A DNA stretch of 64,000 nucleotides from assembly GCF_014192745.1 (NCBI RefSeq), contig NZ_JACHYJ010000001.1, forward strand, positions 372,001 through 436,000, written 5' to 3'. Every line of letters starts with the position of its first letter. Position 1 is the first letter of the stretch. Of this stretch, positions 52,197 to 61,155 are shown piece by piece. The translations under genes and the position numbers were made by a program. The notes beneath the pieces were generated by a model. It ran no database searches, had not been told where the DNA came from, and saw only the letters and a list, made by a program, of their open reading frames with translations. The stretch comes from Luteimonas sp. RC10. GTDB lineage: Bacteria > Pseudomonadota > Gammaproteobacteria > Xanthomonadales > Xanthomonadaceae.

Positions 52197-54157
52197 TCGG
52201 CCGCCTGAGCCTGGGCCTGCTGCTCCTGCCCGCACTGGCCGCGGCAAACACCACCGCGCGCAATCACCTGCCGACGCCCGAGGACATCGCCTCGCTGGCT
52301 GCCGTCGACGATCCGCAGATCGCGCCCGACGGGCGTCGCATCGCCTACACCGTCGGCACGCCGCAGCCCGGCGGCGCAGCGCCGCGCACGCAACTCTGGC
52401 GCGTGGCGTTCGACGGCGACACCGCACCACGCGCCCTACCGGTGCCGGACGCGGCCCAGGACCGTCAGCCACGCTGGTCGCGCGACGGCCGGCAGCTGCT
52501 GTTCCTGTCCGACCGGCCGCGGCCGGGTGCCGACACGACCGGATCGACCCAGGTCTGGCGCGTCGACGCCGACGGCGATGCGGCGATGCCACTGACCGAA
52601 TCGGTCGCCGATGTGACTGCGTTCGACCTGTCGTTTGATGGCGCGCAGCTCGCCTGGCTGCAGACCGACCCACCGTCGCCGATCGAGGCCGCACGTCTGG
52701 CGGCCAAGGACGATGCCGTCGTCGTCGAGCGACCGACGCGCTTCTCGCGCGTGTGGCTGCGTGCACCGCCCGATGGCGCGGCGCGTGCGCTCACGCCGGT
52801 CGGCCTGCAGGTCCACGACCTGGCGTGGTCGCCCGACGGCCGCACGCTGGCGCTGCGCACATCCTCGGGCACCACGCTCAACGACTACTGGTACGACTCG
52901 GCGGTGGTGCTGCTCGATATCGCCAGCGGACGCATCGGCGCGCCGCTGGAGCCGCACGCCTCGGCGCACCCGCTGCAGTGGTCGCCCGACGGCCGCCGGC
53001 TGCTGTACGGGCGCCTGGGCGTGCACGGCATGGTCGCCACACCGATCGTGCATGACATTGATCGCGGTACCCGCATCGCGCTCGGCGCACACTGGCCGGG
53101 CACGCTGTGGCTTGCGCGCTGGCAGGACGATGCGACGCTGCTCGGGCAAGGTCAGCGCGGCATGCGCGGCGCCTTCGTGCAGTTGGACGCGGCGACCGGT
53201 GCCGCGACCGAACGCGCGCGACCGCAGATCCCATTTCGCAGCTTCACCGTCGCCGCCAATGGCCGCGCCGCCTATCTCGGCCTGCGCGACGACAGCCCCG
53301 GCAATGTCTGGACGTTCGACGGCGCGCGGCTGGCGCAACGCAGCGACCACCATCCGCAGGTCGCCGGCTGGCGGCTGGGCCAGGTGCGCGAACTCGAATG
53401 GCCGGCCTCGCGCGATGGCCGTTCGATCAGCGCGCTGCTGGTCACTCCGCCCGACTGGGACGGCACGACGCGGCTGCCGACGCTGGTGCAGATCCATGGC
53501 GGACCCGCCTGGGCGTGGTGGTCCGGCTGGCAGGGCTCGTGGCACGAATGGGCGCAGTTGCTCGCCACGCGTGGTTACGCGGTGTTGCTGCCGAACCCGC
53601 GCGGATCGGAAGGAAACGGCAATGCCTTCGCCGAGCTCGCGCGCGGCGACTGGGGCGACGGGCCGTTGCAGGACGTGCTCGACGGGCTCGACCTGCTCGA
53701 GCGCGACGGCATCGCCGATCCGGGTCGCGTCGCGATCGGCGGCTGGAGCTACGGCGGGTATCTCTCCGCGTGGGCGGTCGCGCGCAGCAAGCGGTTCCGC
53801 ACCGCGATCGTCGGCGCCGGCGTGCTCGACCTTGCAAGCGCGGCGCTGACCAATGACGTGCCCGACTACCTGCCCGGCTACTTCGGCGATCCGTTGCGCG
53901 AGCGCACGCGCTACGACGCGCAATCGCCGGTCCACCACGCGCGCGACATCCAGGTGCCGCTGCTGATCCTGCATGGCGAAGCCGATGCACGTGTGCCGCT
54001 GTCGCAGGCGCAGATGTTCCATCGCGCACTGCGCTTCAATGGCACGCCGGTCGAGCTGATCACCTATCCGCGCGGGCCGCACTGGTTCCACGAACAGGCG
54101 CACGAGATCGACCTGCAGCACCGCGTCATCGACTGGCTCGATCGCAGCCTGCACTGA
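52193..54157 (+). CDS. Exported S9-family prolyl oligopeptidase-type peptidase
   Basis: A 654-residue peptidase with a signal (LSLGLLLLPALAAA, residues 4-17). A WD40-like beta-propeller with PDGRRIAYTVG, WSRDGRQLLFLSDRP, WSPDGRTLAL and WSPDGRRLLYG repeats covers about residues 40-390. The catalytic domain has S519 in GGWSYGGYLSAW, an Asp in HGEADARVPL and His in GPHWFHEQAHE. S9C/DPP-type enzymes cleave short peptides, often after Pro or Ala. As an exported enzyme it would release products in the periplasm. It is the last gene of the run. Confidence 0.93.
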   Translation: MIGRLSLGLLLLPALAAANTTARNHLPTPEDIASLAAVDDPQIAPDGRRIAYTVGTPQPGGAAPRTQLWRVAFDGDTAPRALPVPDAAQDRQPRWSRDGRQLLFLSDRPRPGADTTGSTQVWRVDADGDAAMPLTESVADVTAFDLSFDGAQLAWLQTDPPSPIEAARLAAKDDAVVVERPTRFSRVWLRAPPDGAARALTPVGLQVHDLAWSPDGRTLALRTSSGTTLNDYWYDSAVVLLDIASGRIGAPLEPHASAHPLQWSPDGRRLLYGRLGVHGMVATPIVHDIDRGTRIALGAHWPGTLWLARWQDDATLLGQGQRGMRGAFVQLDAATGAATERARPQIPFRSFTVAANGRAAYLGLRDDSPGNVWTFDGARLAQRSDHHPQVAGWRLGQVRELEWPASRDGRSISALLVTPPDWDGTTRLPTLVQIHGGPAWAWWSGWQGSWHEWAQLLATRGYAVLLPNPRGSEGNGNAFAELARGDWGDGPLQDVLDGLDLLERDGIADPGRVAIGGWSYGGYLSAWAVARSKRFRTAIVGAGVLDLASAALTNDVPDYLPGYFGDPLRERTRYDAQSPVHHARDIQVPLLILHGEADARVPLSQAQMFHRALRFNGTPVELITYPRGPHWFHEQAHEIDLQHRVIDWLDRSLH

Positions 54158-54169
54158 GCAGAGTCGGTG

Positions 54170-54187
54170 CTGACGCGGCTGCGTCAG
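54170..54187. terminator. Hairpin between converging genes
   Basis: CTGACGC-GGCT-GCGTCAG forms a 7-bp stem where the S9 peptidase and LysE genes converge, overlapping the LysE stop (54184). No T-run follows, so it is only a possible terminator. Confidence 0.4.
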
Positions 54188-54801
54188 TTGAACGCAAGCC
54201 GCACGCCGAAGCCGACCAGGCAGGCGCCGGCGATCCGTCGCAGCCAGCGGGTGATGCGCGGATCGCGGGCGACGCGCGCACGTAGCGCATGGCCGGCGAG
54301 GATCAGCAGCGAGCAGTACAGCAGCCCAAGCAGGCCGATCAGTCCCGCCATCGCCGCGAACGTCGTCACGCCGCGGTGCTGCGCCGGATCGATGAACAGC
54401 GGAAAGAACGCCATGTAGAACAGCACGGCTTTGGGATTGAGCAGCGTGATCAGCACGCCCTGGCCGAACCAGTGGCCGTTCCCCATCGCGACCCTGCCCG
54501 CGCCGTCGCCGCGCCTGCGCAGCAGCTGCACACCGATCCACACCAGATACACGGCGCCGAGCCATTGCACGCCGCGAAACAGCATCGGGTTGGCGGCGAG
54601 CAGTGCGGCCACGCCACCGGCGGCCAACCACAGCAGCACCTGGTCGCCGAGCGCCAGACCGAAGAACGCCGCATAGCCCCCGCGCATACCACCGCGCGCA
54701 GTCGCGGTCAGCAGCGCAAATGTCCCCGGCCCCGGAATCGCGAGGAACACGAGCACCGCGACCACGAAGGTCGGCAGATCGGAAATGCCCATCCAGCCCA
54801 T
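54184..54801 (-). CDS. LysE-family amino acid exporter
   Basis: A 205-residue membrane protein with about six segments. The N-terminal LVFLAIPGPGTFALLTATARGG is the LysE/RhtB signature; the following GLALGDQVLLWLAAGGVAALLA and LNPKAVLFYMAFFPLFI are also family-typical. LysE/RhtB members export amino acids such as lysine, arginine, homoserine or leucine. It converges with the peptidase unit, and export of surplus amino acids released from peptides would suit it, but this link is inference. Confidence 0.92.
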   Translation of the reverse strand: MGWMGISDLPTFVVAVLVFLAIPGPGTFALLTATARGGMRGGYAAFFGLALGDQVLLWLAAGGVAALLAANPMLFRGVQWLGAVYLVWIGVQLLRRRGDGAGRVAMGNGHWFGQGVLITLLNPKAVLFYMAFFPLFIDPAQHRGVTTFAAMAGLIGLLGLLYCSLLILAGHALRARVARDPRITRWLRRIAGACLVGFGVRLAFN

Positions 54802-55006
54802 GTCATCAGCGCCGCGGATCGAGCACGCATGATACGCAGGCGACGCGGCCGTTCACGGCGCGGAACAGGCATGGCCGCCGCGGTGCCGATCGGATTCACG
54901 TCGCCTCGTCGGCGTGACCGGCACGGTGTGCAGTCGCGGGCATCGATGCAGGGCGGCCGAACGGTCGGGACGCGATGGTCGCCATCCCCTGTCGCCGGAG
55001 ATTCCC

Positions 55007-56155
55007 ATGCATTCACGTCGCAGCTTTTTGTCCGCCGCCGCGCTTGGCGCCGCCACCCTTGCCACCGCGCCGCTGATTGCCAGCGCGCAGACCACGCCCG
55101 GCGATGTCCTGCCGACCCAGGGTCGTCGCCGGTCCGCTGCGCTGCCGACCAATCCCGCAGGCGGTCGCAGATACCGTCCGAGCGCGCGCGTCGGACTCGG
55201 CGGCGCGCCGCTCGGCAACAACTGGGCGGTCGTCACCGAAGACGACGCGCAGGCCACGCTGGAGGCCGCGTGGGACGGCGGCATGCGGCTGTTCGACACC
55301 TCGCCCTGGTACGGCCTCGGCCGCTCCGAGCGGCGCTTCGGCCACGTGCTGGGCCAGAAGCCGCGCGCGGAGTACGTCATCTCCAGCAAGGTCGGCCGCC
55401 TGCTGACCGCGACGCAGGACACGCCCAAGGTCGGCTGGAAGGACCCGCCGCCGTTCGACTACCGCTACGACTACAGCGCGGCCGGCACCCGCCGTTCGAT
55501 CGAGGACAGCCTGCAGCGCCTGGGCATCGACGCGATCGACATCGTGCTGATCCACGACCTGTCGCCCGACAACGGCGACATGGGCGAGCGCTGGACCGAG
55601 TACTTCGAGCAGGCCCGCACCGGCGCCTTCGTCGAGCTGACCAAGATGCGCGAAGAAGGCCTGATCAAGGCCTGGGGCATGGGCGTCAACACGCCCGACC
55701 CGGCGCTGCGCGCAATCGAAGTGGCCGACCCGGACATCTTCCTGCTCGCCTGCCAGTACTCGCTGCTCGACCACCAGCGCGCGCTCGACGACACCTTCCC
55801 TAAGCTCGCCGAAAAGGACATCTCGGTCATCGTCGGCTCGCCGCTGCTCGCCGGCTTCCTGACCGGGCGCGACCGTTATCTGTACGGGTCGCAGCCGGTG
55901 CCGGGCGATGCCCAGCAGAAGCGCGCAAAGGCCGAGGAGATCGTGCGCACACATGGCGTCGATCTGCGCACCGTGGCCTTGCAGTTCGCCAATGCGCCCG
56001 AGGTCGTCTCGGCGATCGTGCCCGGCGCGCGCAACGCGCGGCAGGTGCAGGAGAACATCGCCTCGATGTCGGTAGCGATTCCCGGCGGCGTCTGGGACGA
56101 CCTGCGCCGCGCCGGCATCGTCGCCGAGCACGCGCCGGTGCCCGCAGCGGGCTGA
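55007..56155 (+). CDS. Tat-exported aldo/keto reductase
   Basis: A 382-residue protein. The N-terminus MHSRRSFLSAAALGAATLA is a twin-arginine signal (RRSFL) with cleavage after IASA near residue 25. The aldo/keto reductase domain starts near RVGLGGAPLGNNW and has LFDTSPWYG with the catalytic Asp/Tyr, ISSKVGR with the Lys, VLIHDL with the His and LVPGARN-like VPGARNARQV. Export by Tat means folding with cofactor in the cytoplasm. The family (D-threo-aldose or pyridoxal-type reductases) acts on sugars or carbonyls. GGAG at 54997-55000 precedes the ATG. Confidence 0.92.
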   Translation: MHSRRSFLSAAALGAATLATAPLIASAQTTPGDVLPTQGRRRSAALPTNPAGGRRYRPSARVGLGGAPLGNNWAVVTEDDAQATLEAAWDGGMRLFDTSPWYGLGRSERRFGHVLGQKPRAEYVISSKVGRLLTATQDTPKVGWKDPPPFDYRYDYSAAGTRRSIEDSLQRLGIDAIDIVLIHDLSPDNGDMGERWTEYFEQARTGAFVELTKMREEGLIKAWGMGVNTPDPALRAIEVADPDIFLLACQYSLLDHQRALDDTFPKLAEKDISVIVGSPLLAGFLTGRDRYLYGSQPVPGDAQQKRAKAEEIVRTHGVDLRTVALQFANAPEVVSAIVPGARNARQVQENIASMSVAIPGGVWDDLRRAGIVAEHAPVPAAG

Positions 56156-56173
56156 CGCGCCCTGCGCCCGGCG

Positions 56174-56716
56174 CTACGGCGCCGGGTGCGAGACGGCCAG
56201 CCGGGTGCGCACCGCCTCGATCAGTGCCGGCAGGGTCTCCACGCGCGGCACGCCGTAGCGCTCGGCGGTGATGTCCAGGTTGCCCTTGCGGAAGTAGCCG
56301 GCTGGCGCCGCCAGCAGCAGCTTGCCCGAGCGCGCGTACAGGCCGAACTCCAGCAATGTGATCGGACTCTGCGTGCCCGGCGCGAAATACATCAGCACCA
56401 GATCCGCCCGCTCCAGCGCCTCGAGCTCCCATTCCACCTGGCGCCGGAACTCAGGCTCGTCCGCCTCCGGCCGCCAGGCCGGGTTCCAGTCCGCACGGCG
56501 CGGATTGAGCAGCACCACGTCCAGATCGGCGAGCGCAGCCTGGACCTGCTGCTGCCAATCGCCGGCGCGGCCCATCTCGATGCTGCCGGCCAGAAACACC
56601 GTCGGCCGGCCGTCGTCGGGCAGCGGCTCGGGCGAGACGACCGTCGTCGCCGCGGCCGCCGACAGCGGCGCGAGTGCGGCGATCGCGAGCAACGGTGCGA
56701 GCAAGGGTCGGAGCAT
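56174..56716 (-). CDS. Exported nucleoside deoxyribosyltransferase-like protein
   Basis: A 180-residue protein with a signal peptide (PLLAPLLAIAALAPLSAAAA, residues 4-23). The mature part matches the nucleoside 2-deoxyribosyltransferase-like superfamily: TVFLAGSIEMG, DVVLLNPRRADWNP, RADLVLMYFAPGTQSPITLLEFGLYA and the trailing strand-helix. The Glu in LLEFGLYA corresponds to the catalytic Glu of the family. Export of such an enzyme is unusual. Two in-frame starts, 56716 and 56725, are possible; the shorter keeps the signal compact. Confidence 0.75.
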   Translation of the reverse strand: MLRPLLAPLLAIAALAPLSAAAATTVVSPEPLPDDGRPTVFLAGSIEMGRAGDWQQQVQAALADLDVVLLNPRRADWNPAWRPEADEPEFRRQVEWELEALERADLVLMYFAPGTQSPITLLEFGLYARSGKLLLAAPAGYFRKGNLDITAERYGVPRVETLPALIEAVRTRLAVSHPAP

Positions 56717-56817
56717 CGTGGCCATACCTGCACAGGGCCCGCCATGATCGCAGACGCGCGCCATCATCGCCGCCGCCGACGCACCGCATGAGACCGGGCT
56801 GGCTACACTTGGCACCG

Positions 56818-58251
56818 ATGAACCCGCATATCGTCCTGCTTGCCTTGATCCTCGTCCTCGTCGCGGTCGCGACGGGCCTGCTCGTGGTGCTGCTGTTGCG
56901 CCGTTCCGGCGCGGGCGGCGACGCGCTGGAGCGGGCGCTGCGCGAGGAGCAGCGCGCGGGCCGGACCGAGTTGCGCCAGCAGCTCGATGGCTTCGCTGCG
57001 GCACAGGCGCAGCGCATCGACGCGTTCGGCGCGCAGCTGCAAGCAGTCGCCGCACGCACCGACCAGCGGCTGGACGAGTTCACCGTGCGCACCGATGCAC
57101 GGCTCGATGCGTTCACCCGCACCACCGACGAACGCCTCGACGTGCTGCGCGCCGCGCTGGGCGAGGACGCGCGCAAGGCCCGCACCGAGGGCGCGGACCA
57201 GCAGCAGCGGTTCGCCGATGCGCTCGGCGCGCGCCTGAACGAGTTGACCCAGCGCAACGAGCAGCGCATCGGCGAGATGCGCGCCACGCTCGAGCAGCAG
57301 CTGCGCGCCTTGCAGGCCGACAACGCCGCCAAGCTTGAGCAGATGCGCGCGACGGTCGACGAGAAGCTGCAGACCACGCTCGAGGCGCGCCTGGGCGCGT
57401 CGTTCAAGCTGGTGTCCGAGCGGCTCGAACAGGTGCAGCGCGGACTGGGCGAGATGCAACAACTGGCAACCGGCGTGGGCGACCTCAAGCGCGTGCTGAG
57501 CAACGTCAAGAACCGCGGCGGCTGGGGCGAGGTGCAGTTGGACAACATCCTCGAGCAGACGCTGACGCAGGACCAGTACGGCCGTGGCGTGCGGGTCAAG
57601 CCGGGCGGCGCGGAGATCGTGGATTTTGCGATCCGCCTGCCGGGCCGCGGCGACGCCGATGCCGTCGTGTGGCTGCCGGTCGATGCGAAGTTCCCGCGCG
57701 AGGATTACGAACGCCTGCTCGATGCGCAGGAACAGGGCGACGCGGAGGCCGTGAAGACCGCGGTCGCCCAGCTCGAACGCGCGATCCGGGTGCAGGCGAA
57801 ATCAATCTGCGACAAGTACGTGTGCCCGCCGCACACGACCGACTTCGCGGTGATGTTCCTGCCGACCGAGGGGCTTTACGCCGAGGTCATCCGCCGCGCC
57901 GGTCTGGTCGACCTGCTGCAGCGCGAGCACCGTATCGTGGTCGCCGGGCCGACGACGATCACCGCGCTGCTCAACAGCCTGCAGATGGGTTTTCGCACGC
58001 TGGCGATCGAGAAACGCTCGAGCGAGGTGTGGCAGGTGCTTGGCGCGGTCAAGACCGAGTTCGGCAAGTTCGCGACCGTGCTCGAGCGGGCCACCAGCCA
58101 GCTCGACACCGTGCAGAACAGCATCAAGGCGGCCGGCGTGCGCACGCGCGCGATCGAGCGCCAGCTGCGCGGCGTCGAGTCGCTGCCCGGCCCCGATGCG
58201 CAGGCGCTGCTGGGCGATACGCTCGACGACAGCGTCGACGCGCAGGACTGA
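56818..58251 (+). CDS. rmuC: DNA recombination protein RmuC
   Basis: A 477-residue protein with one N-terminal membrane segment (IVLLALILVLVAVATGLLVVLLL), a long coiled coil (about 40-240) rich in repeated R-T-D/E-Q heptads, and the RmuC core with LSNVKNRGGWGEVQLDNILEQ, LPVDAKFPREDYERL and GPTTITALLNSLQMGFRTLAI. RmuC limits inversion at short repeats in E. coli and contains a degenerate nuclease fold. Length is normal. Given the many inverted repeats in this genome, its role in repeat stability is of interest. Confidence 0.94.
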   Translation: MNPHIVLLALILVLVAVATGLLVVLLLRRSGAGGDALERALREEQRAGRTELRQQLDGFAAAQAQRIDAFGAQLQAVAARTDQRLDEFTVRTDARLDAFTRTTDERLDVLRAALGEDARKARTEGADQQQRFADALGARLNELTQRNEQRIGEMRATLEQQLRALQADNAAKLEQMRATVDEKLQTTLEARLGASFKLVSERLEQVQRGLGEMQQLATGVGDLKRVLSNVKNRGGWGEVQLDNILEQTLTQDQYGRGVRVKPGGAEIVDFAIRLPGRGDADAVVWLPVDAKFPREDYERLLDAQEQGDAEAVKTAVAQLERAIRVQAKSICDKYVCPPHTTDFAVMFLPTEGLYAEVIRRAGLVDLLQREHRIVVAGPTTITALLNSLQMGFRTLAIEKRSSEVWQVLGAVKTEFGKFATVLERATSQLDTVQNSIKAAGVRTRAIERQLRGVESLPGPDAQALLGDTLDDSVDAQD

Positions 58252-58326
58252 CCGGCCCACGCAACGCGGCGGCAATGCCCGCGCGGCGATGGCATGATCG
58301 GAGCGCCCCACCTACCGACGCACACC

Positions 58327-58872
58327 ATGACCGCAGCACTGACCGATATCCCGCTGACCACCATCGACGGCGACACCACGATGCTCGGTGCTTATGCCGG
58401 CAAGGCGCTGCTGGTGGTCAATGTGGCGTCCAAGTGCGGTCTGACGCCGCAGTACGCCGGACTCGAAGCCCTGTATCGCGAGAAGCATGACGCGGGGCTG
58501 GAGATCCTCGGCTTTCCGGCCAACGATTTCGCCGGCCAGGAGCCGGGCAGCGACGCGGAGATCCAGCAGTTCTGCACGCTCCACTACGACGTGGGCTTTC
58601 CGCTGTTTTCCAAGATCGCCGTGACCGGGCCGGACGCGCATCCGCTGTATGCCGCGCTGACCGCGGCACGGCCGGAGGCGACCGGCGAGGGTCCGATGCG
58701 CGAGCGCCTGCGCGACCACGGCATGACCCCCAACCCGGCGCCGGGCGTGCTGTGGAATTTCGAGAAGTTCCTGATCGATCGCCACGGCCGCGTCGTCGAC
58801 CGCTTCGCGCCGGACGTGACCGCCGACGATCCGCGGCTGCGCGCCGCGATCGAGGCCGCGCTGGCGGGCTGA
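58327..58872 (+). CDS. Glutathione peroxidase
   Basis: A 181-residue cysteine-type glutathione/thioredoxin peroxidase. The peroxidatic C37 lies in NVASKCGLTPQY, the Gln in FAGQEPGSDAEIQQFC with C83 as possible resolving Cys, and the Trp/Asn in VLWNFEKFLID. It reduces peroxides at the expense of glutathione or thioredoxin in the cytoplasm. The ATG at 58327 is used, eleven codons inside a longer open frame. Confidence 0.95.
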   Translation: MTAALTDIPLTTIDGDTTMLGAYAGKALLVVNVASKCGLTPQYAGLEALYREKHDAGLEILGFPANDFAGQEPGSDAEIQQFCTLHYDVGFPLFSKIAVTGPDAHPLYAALTAARPEATGEGPMRERLRDHGMTPNPAPGVLWNFEKFLIDRHGRVVDRFAPDVTADDPRLRAAIEAALAG

Positions 58873-58898
58873 GCGGCTTCGCCTGGCCGACACGACCG

Positions 58899-58926
58899 AC
58901 GGCGGGCCGCGTGCGGCCCCCGCCGT
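58899..58926. terminator. Hairpin between the converging gpx and mlaA genes
   Basis: ACGGCGGG (58899-58906) pairs with CCCGCCGT (58919-58926) around a GC-rich loop. It lies between the peroxidase stop (58872) and the mlaA stop (58930) and could end both transcripts; there is no T-run. Confidence 0.45.
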
Positions 58927-58929
58927 GAC

Positions 58930-60012
58930 TCAGGGGTTGGAGATGCCGGGCACCACCGGGATCGCATCGACCGGCACGGTCGGCATCGCGTCGTCCTCGT
59001 AGAGGTAATCCGGCAGGTCGTCGTCGTCGCTGCGGTGCCGGCGTACCGACTCGATCTGGTAGGCGCGGCGCTGCATCCAGGCATCGCGAATCAGCGCGTA
59101 CTCGTCGGTCGCGCCCTCGCGCATGCTGTCGACGACGAACAACCGCGTACGCAGGTCGACCAGTTGCAGGCCCTGCAGGCCGTAGCGCCAGGGATCGTCG
59201 TCGAGCTGGCGCAGCGGCGACAGCGGCGCATCGCCGACCATGCCGAAACCGTCGCGCAACGTGCGCGGGCCGAACAGCGGCAGTTCCACATAGCGCGAGT
59301 TGCGCCAGCCCCACACGCCCAGCGTCTGGCCGAAATCGGCATCGCGATGCGGGATCTCCGCATCGGTGGCCGGATCGAAGATGCCGCCGATGCCCAGCGT
59401 GCTGTTGACCACGAACCGGCCCAGCGACTGGCCGGCGTCCTTCGGCCGCCCCTGCAGCAGCGCATTGAGCGCGGTGACCGGCTGGCCGAGGTTGCTGAAG
59501 AAGTTGCTCACCCCCAGCCGCACCGGCCGCGGCACGATCTTCGCATAGACCTTGGCCAGCGGCTTGGCGACGCCGCGGTCGACCGCGCTGTTGAACGCGA
59601 ACATCTTGCGATTGAACGGTTCCCACGGATCGTAGCTGCGCGGCATCTGCGCGGCGGCCGGCAGCGTCGGGTCGGCCACCGGATCGTAGACCTGCTCGCC
59701 ATACAGGGCGGCGTAATCGAGTTCGGCCTGGGTCGGCGCGCCGGCAACCGGCGTGCCATCGGCGGGGGTGGCATCGCCGGCGATGCGCGCGGCATCGTCG
59801 AGGGCGGCCACGACCGTGGCCTGATCGGGGGCGACCGGCTGCTCGGACGCATCGGCCTGGGCCGCATCGGGCACTTCGGCCGGCGCAGGCGCATCGATCG
59901 CCACCGGCGAGGGGACACGATCGCGCGGGGCGCCGGTCCCGGCGCAGGCGGCGAGTGTCGCTGCGGCCAGCAGCGGCAGGATCGGACGGAGCGTACGAAG
60001 CGGAGTCGACAT
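58930..60012 (-). CDS. mlaA: Outer-membrane lipid asymmetry lipoprotein MlaA
   Basis: A 360-residue lipoprotein (ATLAAC lipobox, Cys22). A Pro/Ala-rich low-complexity stretch of about 110 residues precedes the VacJ/MlaA domain: YDPWEPFNRKMFAFNSAVDRGVAKPLAKVYAKIVP as its opening, GVSNFFSNLGQPVTALNALLQG, TLGIGGIFDPA and LFGPRTLRDGFG. MlaA removes phospholipids from the outer leaflet and passes them to MlaC. It is 181 bases downstream of mlaB, whereas in E. coli it lies elsewhere. The acidic Asp-rich C-terminus (RSDDDDLPDYLYEDD) is an extension. Confidence 0.93.
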   Translation of the reverse strand: MSTPLRTLRPILPLLAAATLAACAGTGAPRDRVPSPVAIDAPAPAEVPDAAQADASEQPVAPDQATVVAALDDAARIAGDATPADGTPVAGAPTQAELDYAALYGEQVYDPVADPTLPAAAQMPRSYDPWEPFNRKMFAFNSAVDRGVAKPLAKVYAKIVPRPVRLGVSNFFSNLGQPVTALNALLQGRPKDAGQSLGRFVVNSTLGIGGIFDPATDAEIPHRDADFGQTLGVWGWRNSRYVELPLFGPRTLRDGFGMVGDAPLSPLRQLDDDPWRYGLQGLQLVDLRTRLFVVDSMREGATDEYALIRDAWMQRRAYQIESVRRHRSDDDDLPDYLYEDDAMPTVPVDAIPVVPGISNP

Positions 60013-60193
60013 CGGAAAAGTCCGGTGGGGGTGCCGATGAAACATCAAGAAGCCCTGCATCGCCGGGGCGCCGGCGGCCGCGCCGTCGTCCCCCCGGTGT
60101 CCTGCGCCGCAGTCGCGCGCAGGCGCAACCTTGGGGCGGGACCGACCGCGTCGGCGACGACGACGATACACCCGCCGTCCAGCGCGGCGCGTC

Positions 60194-60484
60194 TCACGCG
60201 CGCACGTAGGCCAGCGCCGGAGTCAGCCGGTAGGCGCTGCGCAACTCGGCCAGGCCAGGCGGCTCGCCCTGGACCGCGAGCGCACCGTCGCCGGCCAGTT
60301 CGGCCAGCAACGCGAGCCCGGCGCTGTCGACCGCGGTGACCGCGGTCAGGTCGAGCTGGCGGGCACCGGCGCGCAGCGGCTGCACGCGCGGCCACAGCCC
60401 CGGCACCGTGGCCGTCGACAACGCGCCAGCGAACGCCAGGGCATCGCCGTCGCGCCGGACCGAGGCGGCGGCAGGCGCGCTCAT
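60194..60484 (-). CDS. mlaB: STAS-domain protein MlaB
   Basis: A 96-residue STAS protein: LAFAGALSTATVPGLWPR, then LDLTAVTAVDSAGLALLAEL with the Ser-Ala-Gly of the STAS loop, and LRSAYRLTPAL. MlaB binds MlaF and stabilises the ABC complex. It overlaps mlaC by four bases. Confidence 0.9.
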   Translation of the reverse strand: MSAPAAASVRRDGDALAFAGALSTATVPGLWPRVQPLRAGARQLDLTAVTAVDSAGLALLAELAGDGALAVQGEPPGLAELRSAYRLTPALAYVRA

Positions 60485-61155
60485 TGGCCGGCGTCGGCCT
60501 GGATCTGGCCGGCGCGCAGCTCGCGCGCGACCTGCTGGATCGACTTGCGCTGCAGCTCGGGATCGAACTGCTCGCGGAACGTGCGCACGAACGACACGCC
60601 CTCGACCATGACGTCGAACACCTTCCAGGTGCCGCCGCTCTGGCGCATCAGGTAGTCGACCGGCACCGGCTCACCGCCGCTGCGCAGCAGTTCGCTGGAC
60701 ACGCGCACGCCCAGGCCGCGCGGCAACGGCGCCTCGGACTTGATGCGCACGCGCAGCTGGGTGTTGAAGTCCAGCAGCGACGAGCCGTAGCGGCGCATCA
60801 GGTTCTCGGCCAGCGCGTCGCCAAACGCCTTGACGTCGGCGTCCGAGGCGCCGCGGCCATGCCGCCCGAGCACCTGGCGCGCGGCATAGTCGCGGTCGAA
60901 CATGGTGTCGAACTCGCCGGTGATAAAGCGCTGCAGCGCGGCGCGGTCGCGGCTGAATTCGGCGCGGCGGGTCTCGATGGTCTTGAGCACGCGTTCGCTG
61001 TTGGCCAGCACCAGCTGGCTCGGCGAGCCGGCCTGGGCGGCAGCGGCCGGCGCGGCGGCCGGACGGGCCTGCGCGAACACGGCCGCGGCCGGCAGGGTGA
61101 GAGCGGCGGCCAGGGCCAACGGCAGCACACGGCGGATCAGGGGCATGCGGATCAT
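60481..61155 (-). CDS. mlaC: Periplasmic phospholipid-binding protein MlaC
   Basis: A 224-residue exported protein. The signal spans about 1-28 (LPLALAAALTLPAAAVFA). The Ttg2/MlaC domain has FITGEFDTMFDRDYAARQVLG, FGDALAENLMRRYGSSLL and VPVDYLMRQSGGTWKVFDVMVEGVSFVRTFREQF in successive parts. It ferries phospholipids between MlaA and MlaFEDB. AGGAG lies seven bases before the ATG. Stop and start overlap with mlaB and mlaD. Confidence 0.95.
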   Translation of the reverse strand: MIRMPLIRRVLPLALAAALTLPAAAVFAQARPAAAPAAAAQAGSPSQLVLANSERVLKTIETRRAEFSRDRAALQRFITGEFDTMFDRDYAARQVLGRHGRGASDADVKAFGDALAENLMRRYGSSLLDFNTQLRVRIKSEAPLPRGLGVRVSSELLRSGGEPVPVDYLMRQSGGTWKVFDVMVEGVSFVRTFREQFDPELQRKSIQQVARELRAGQIQADAGQ

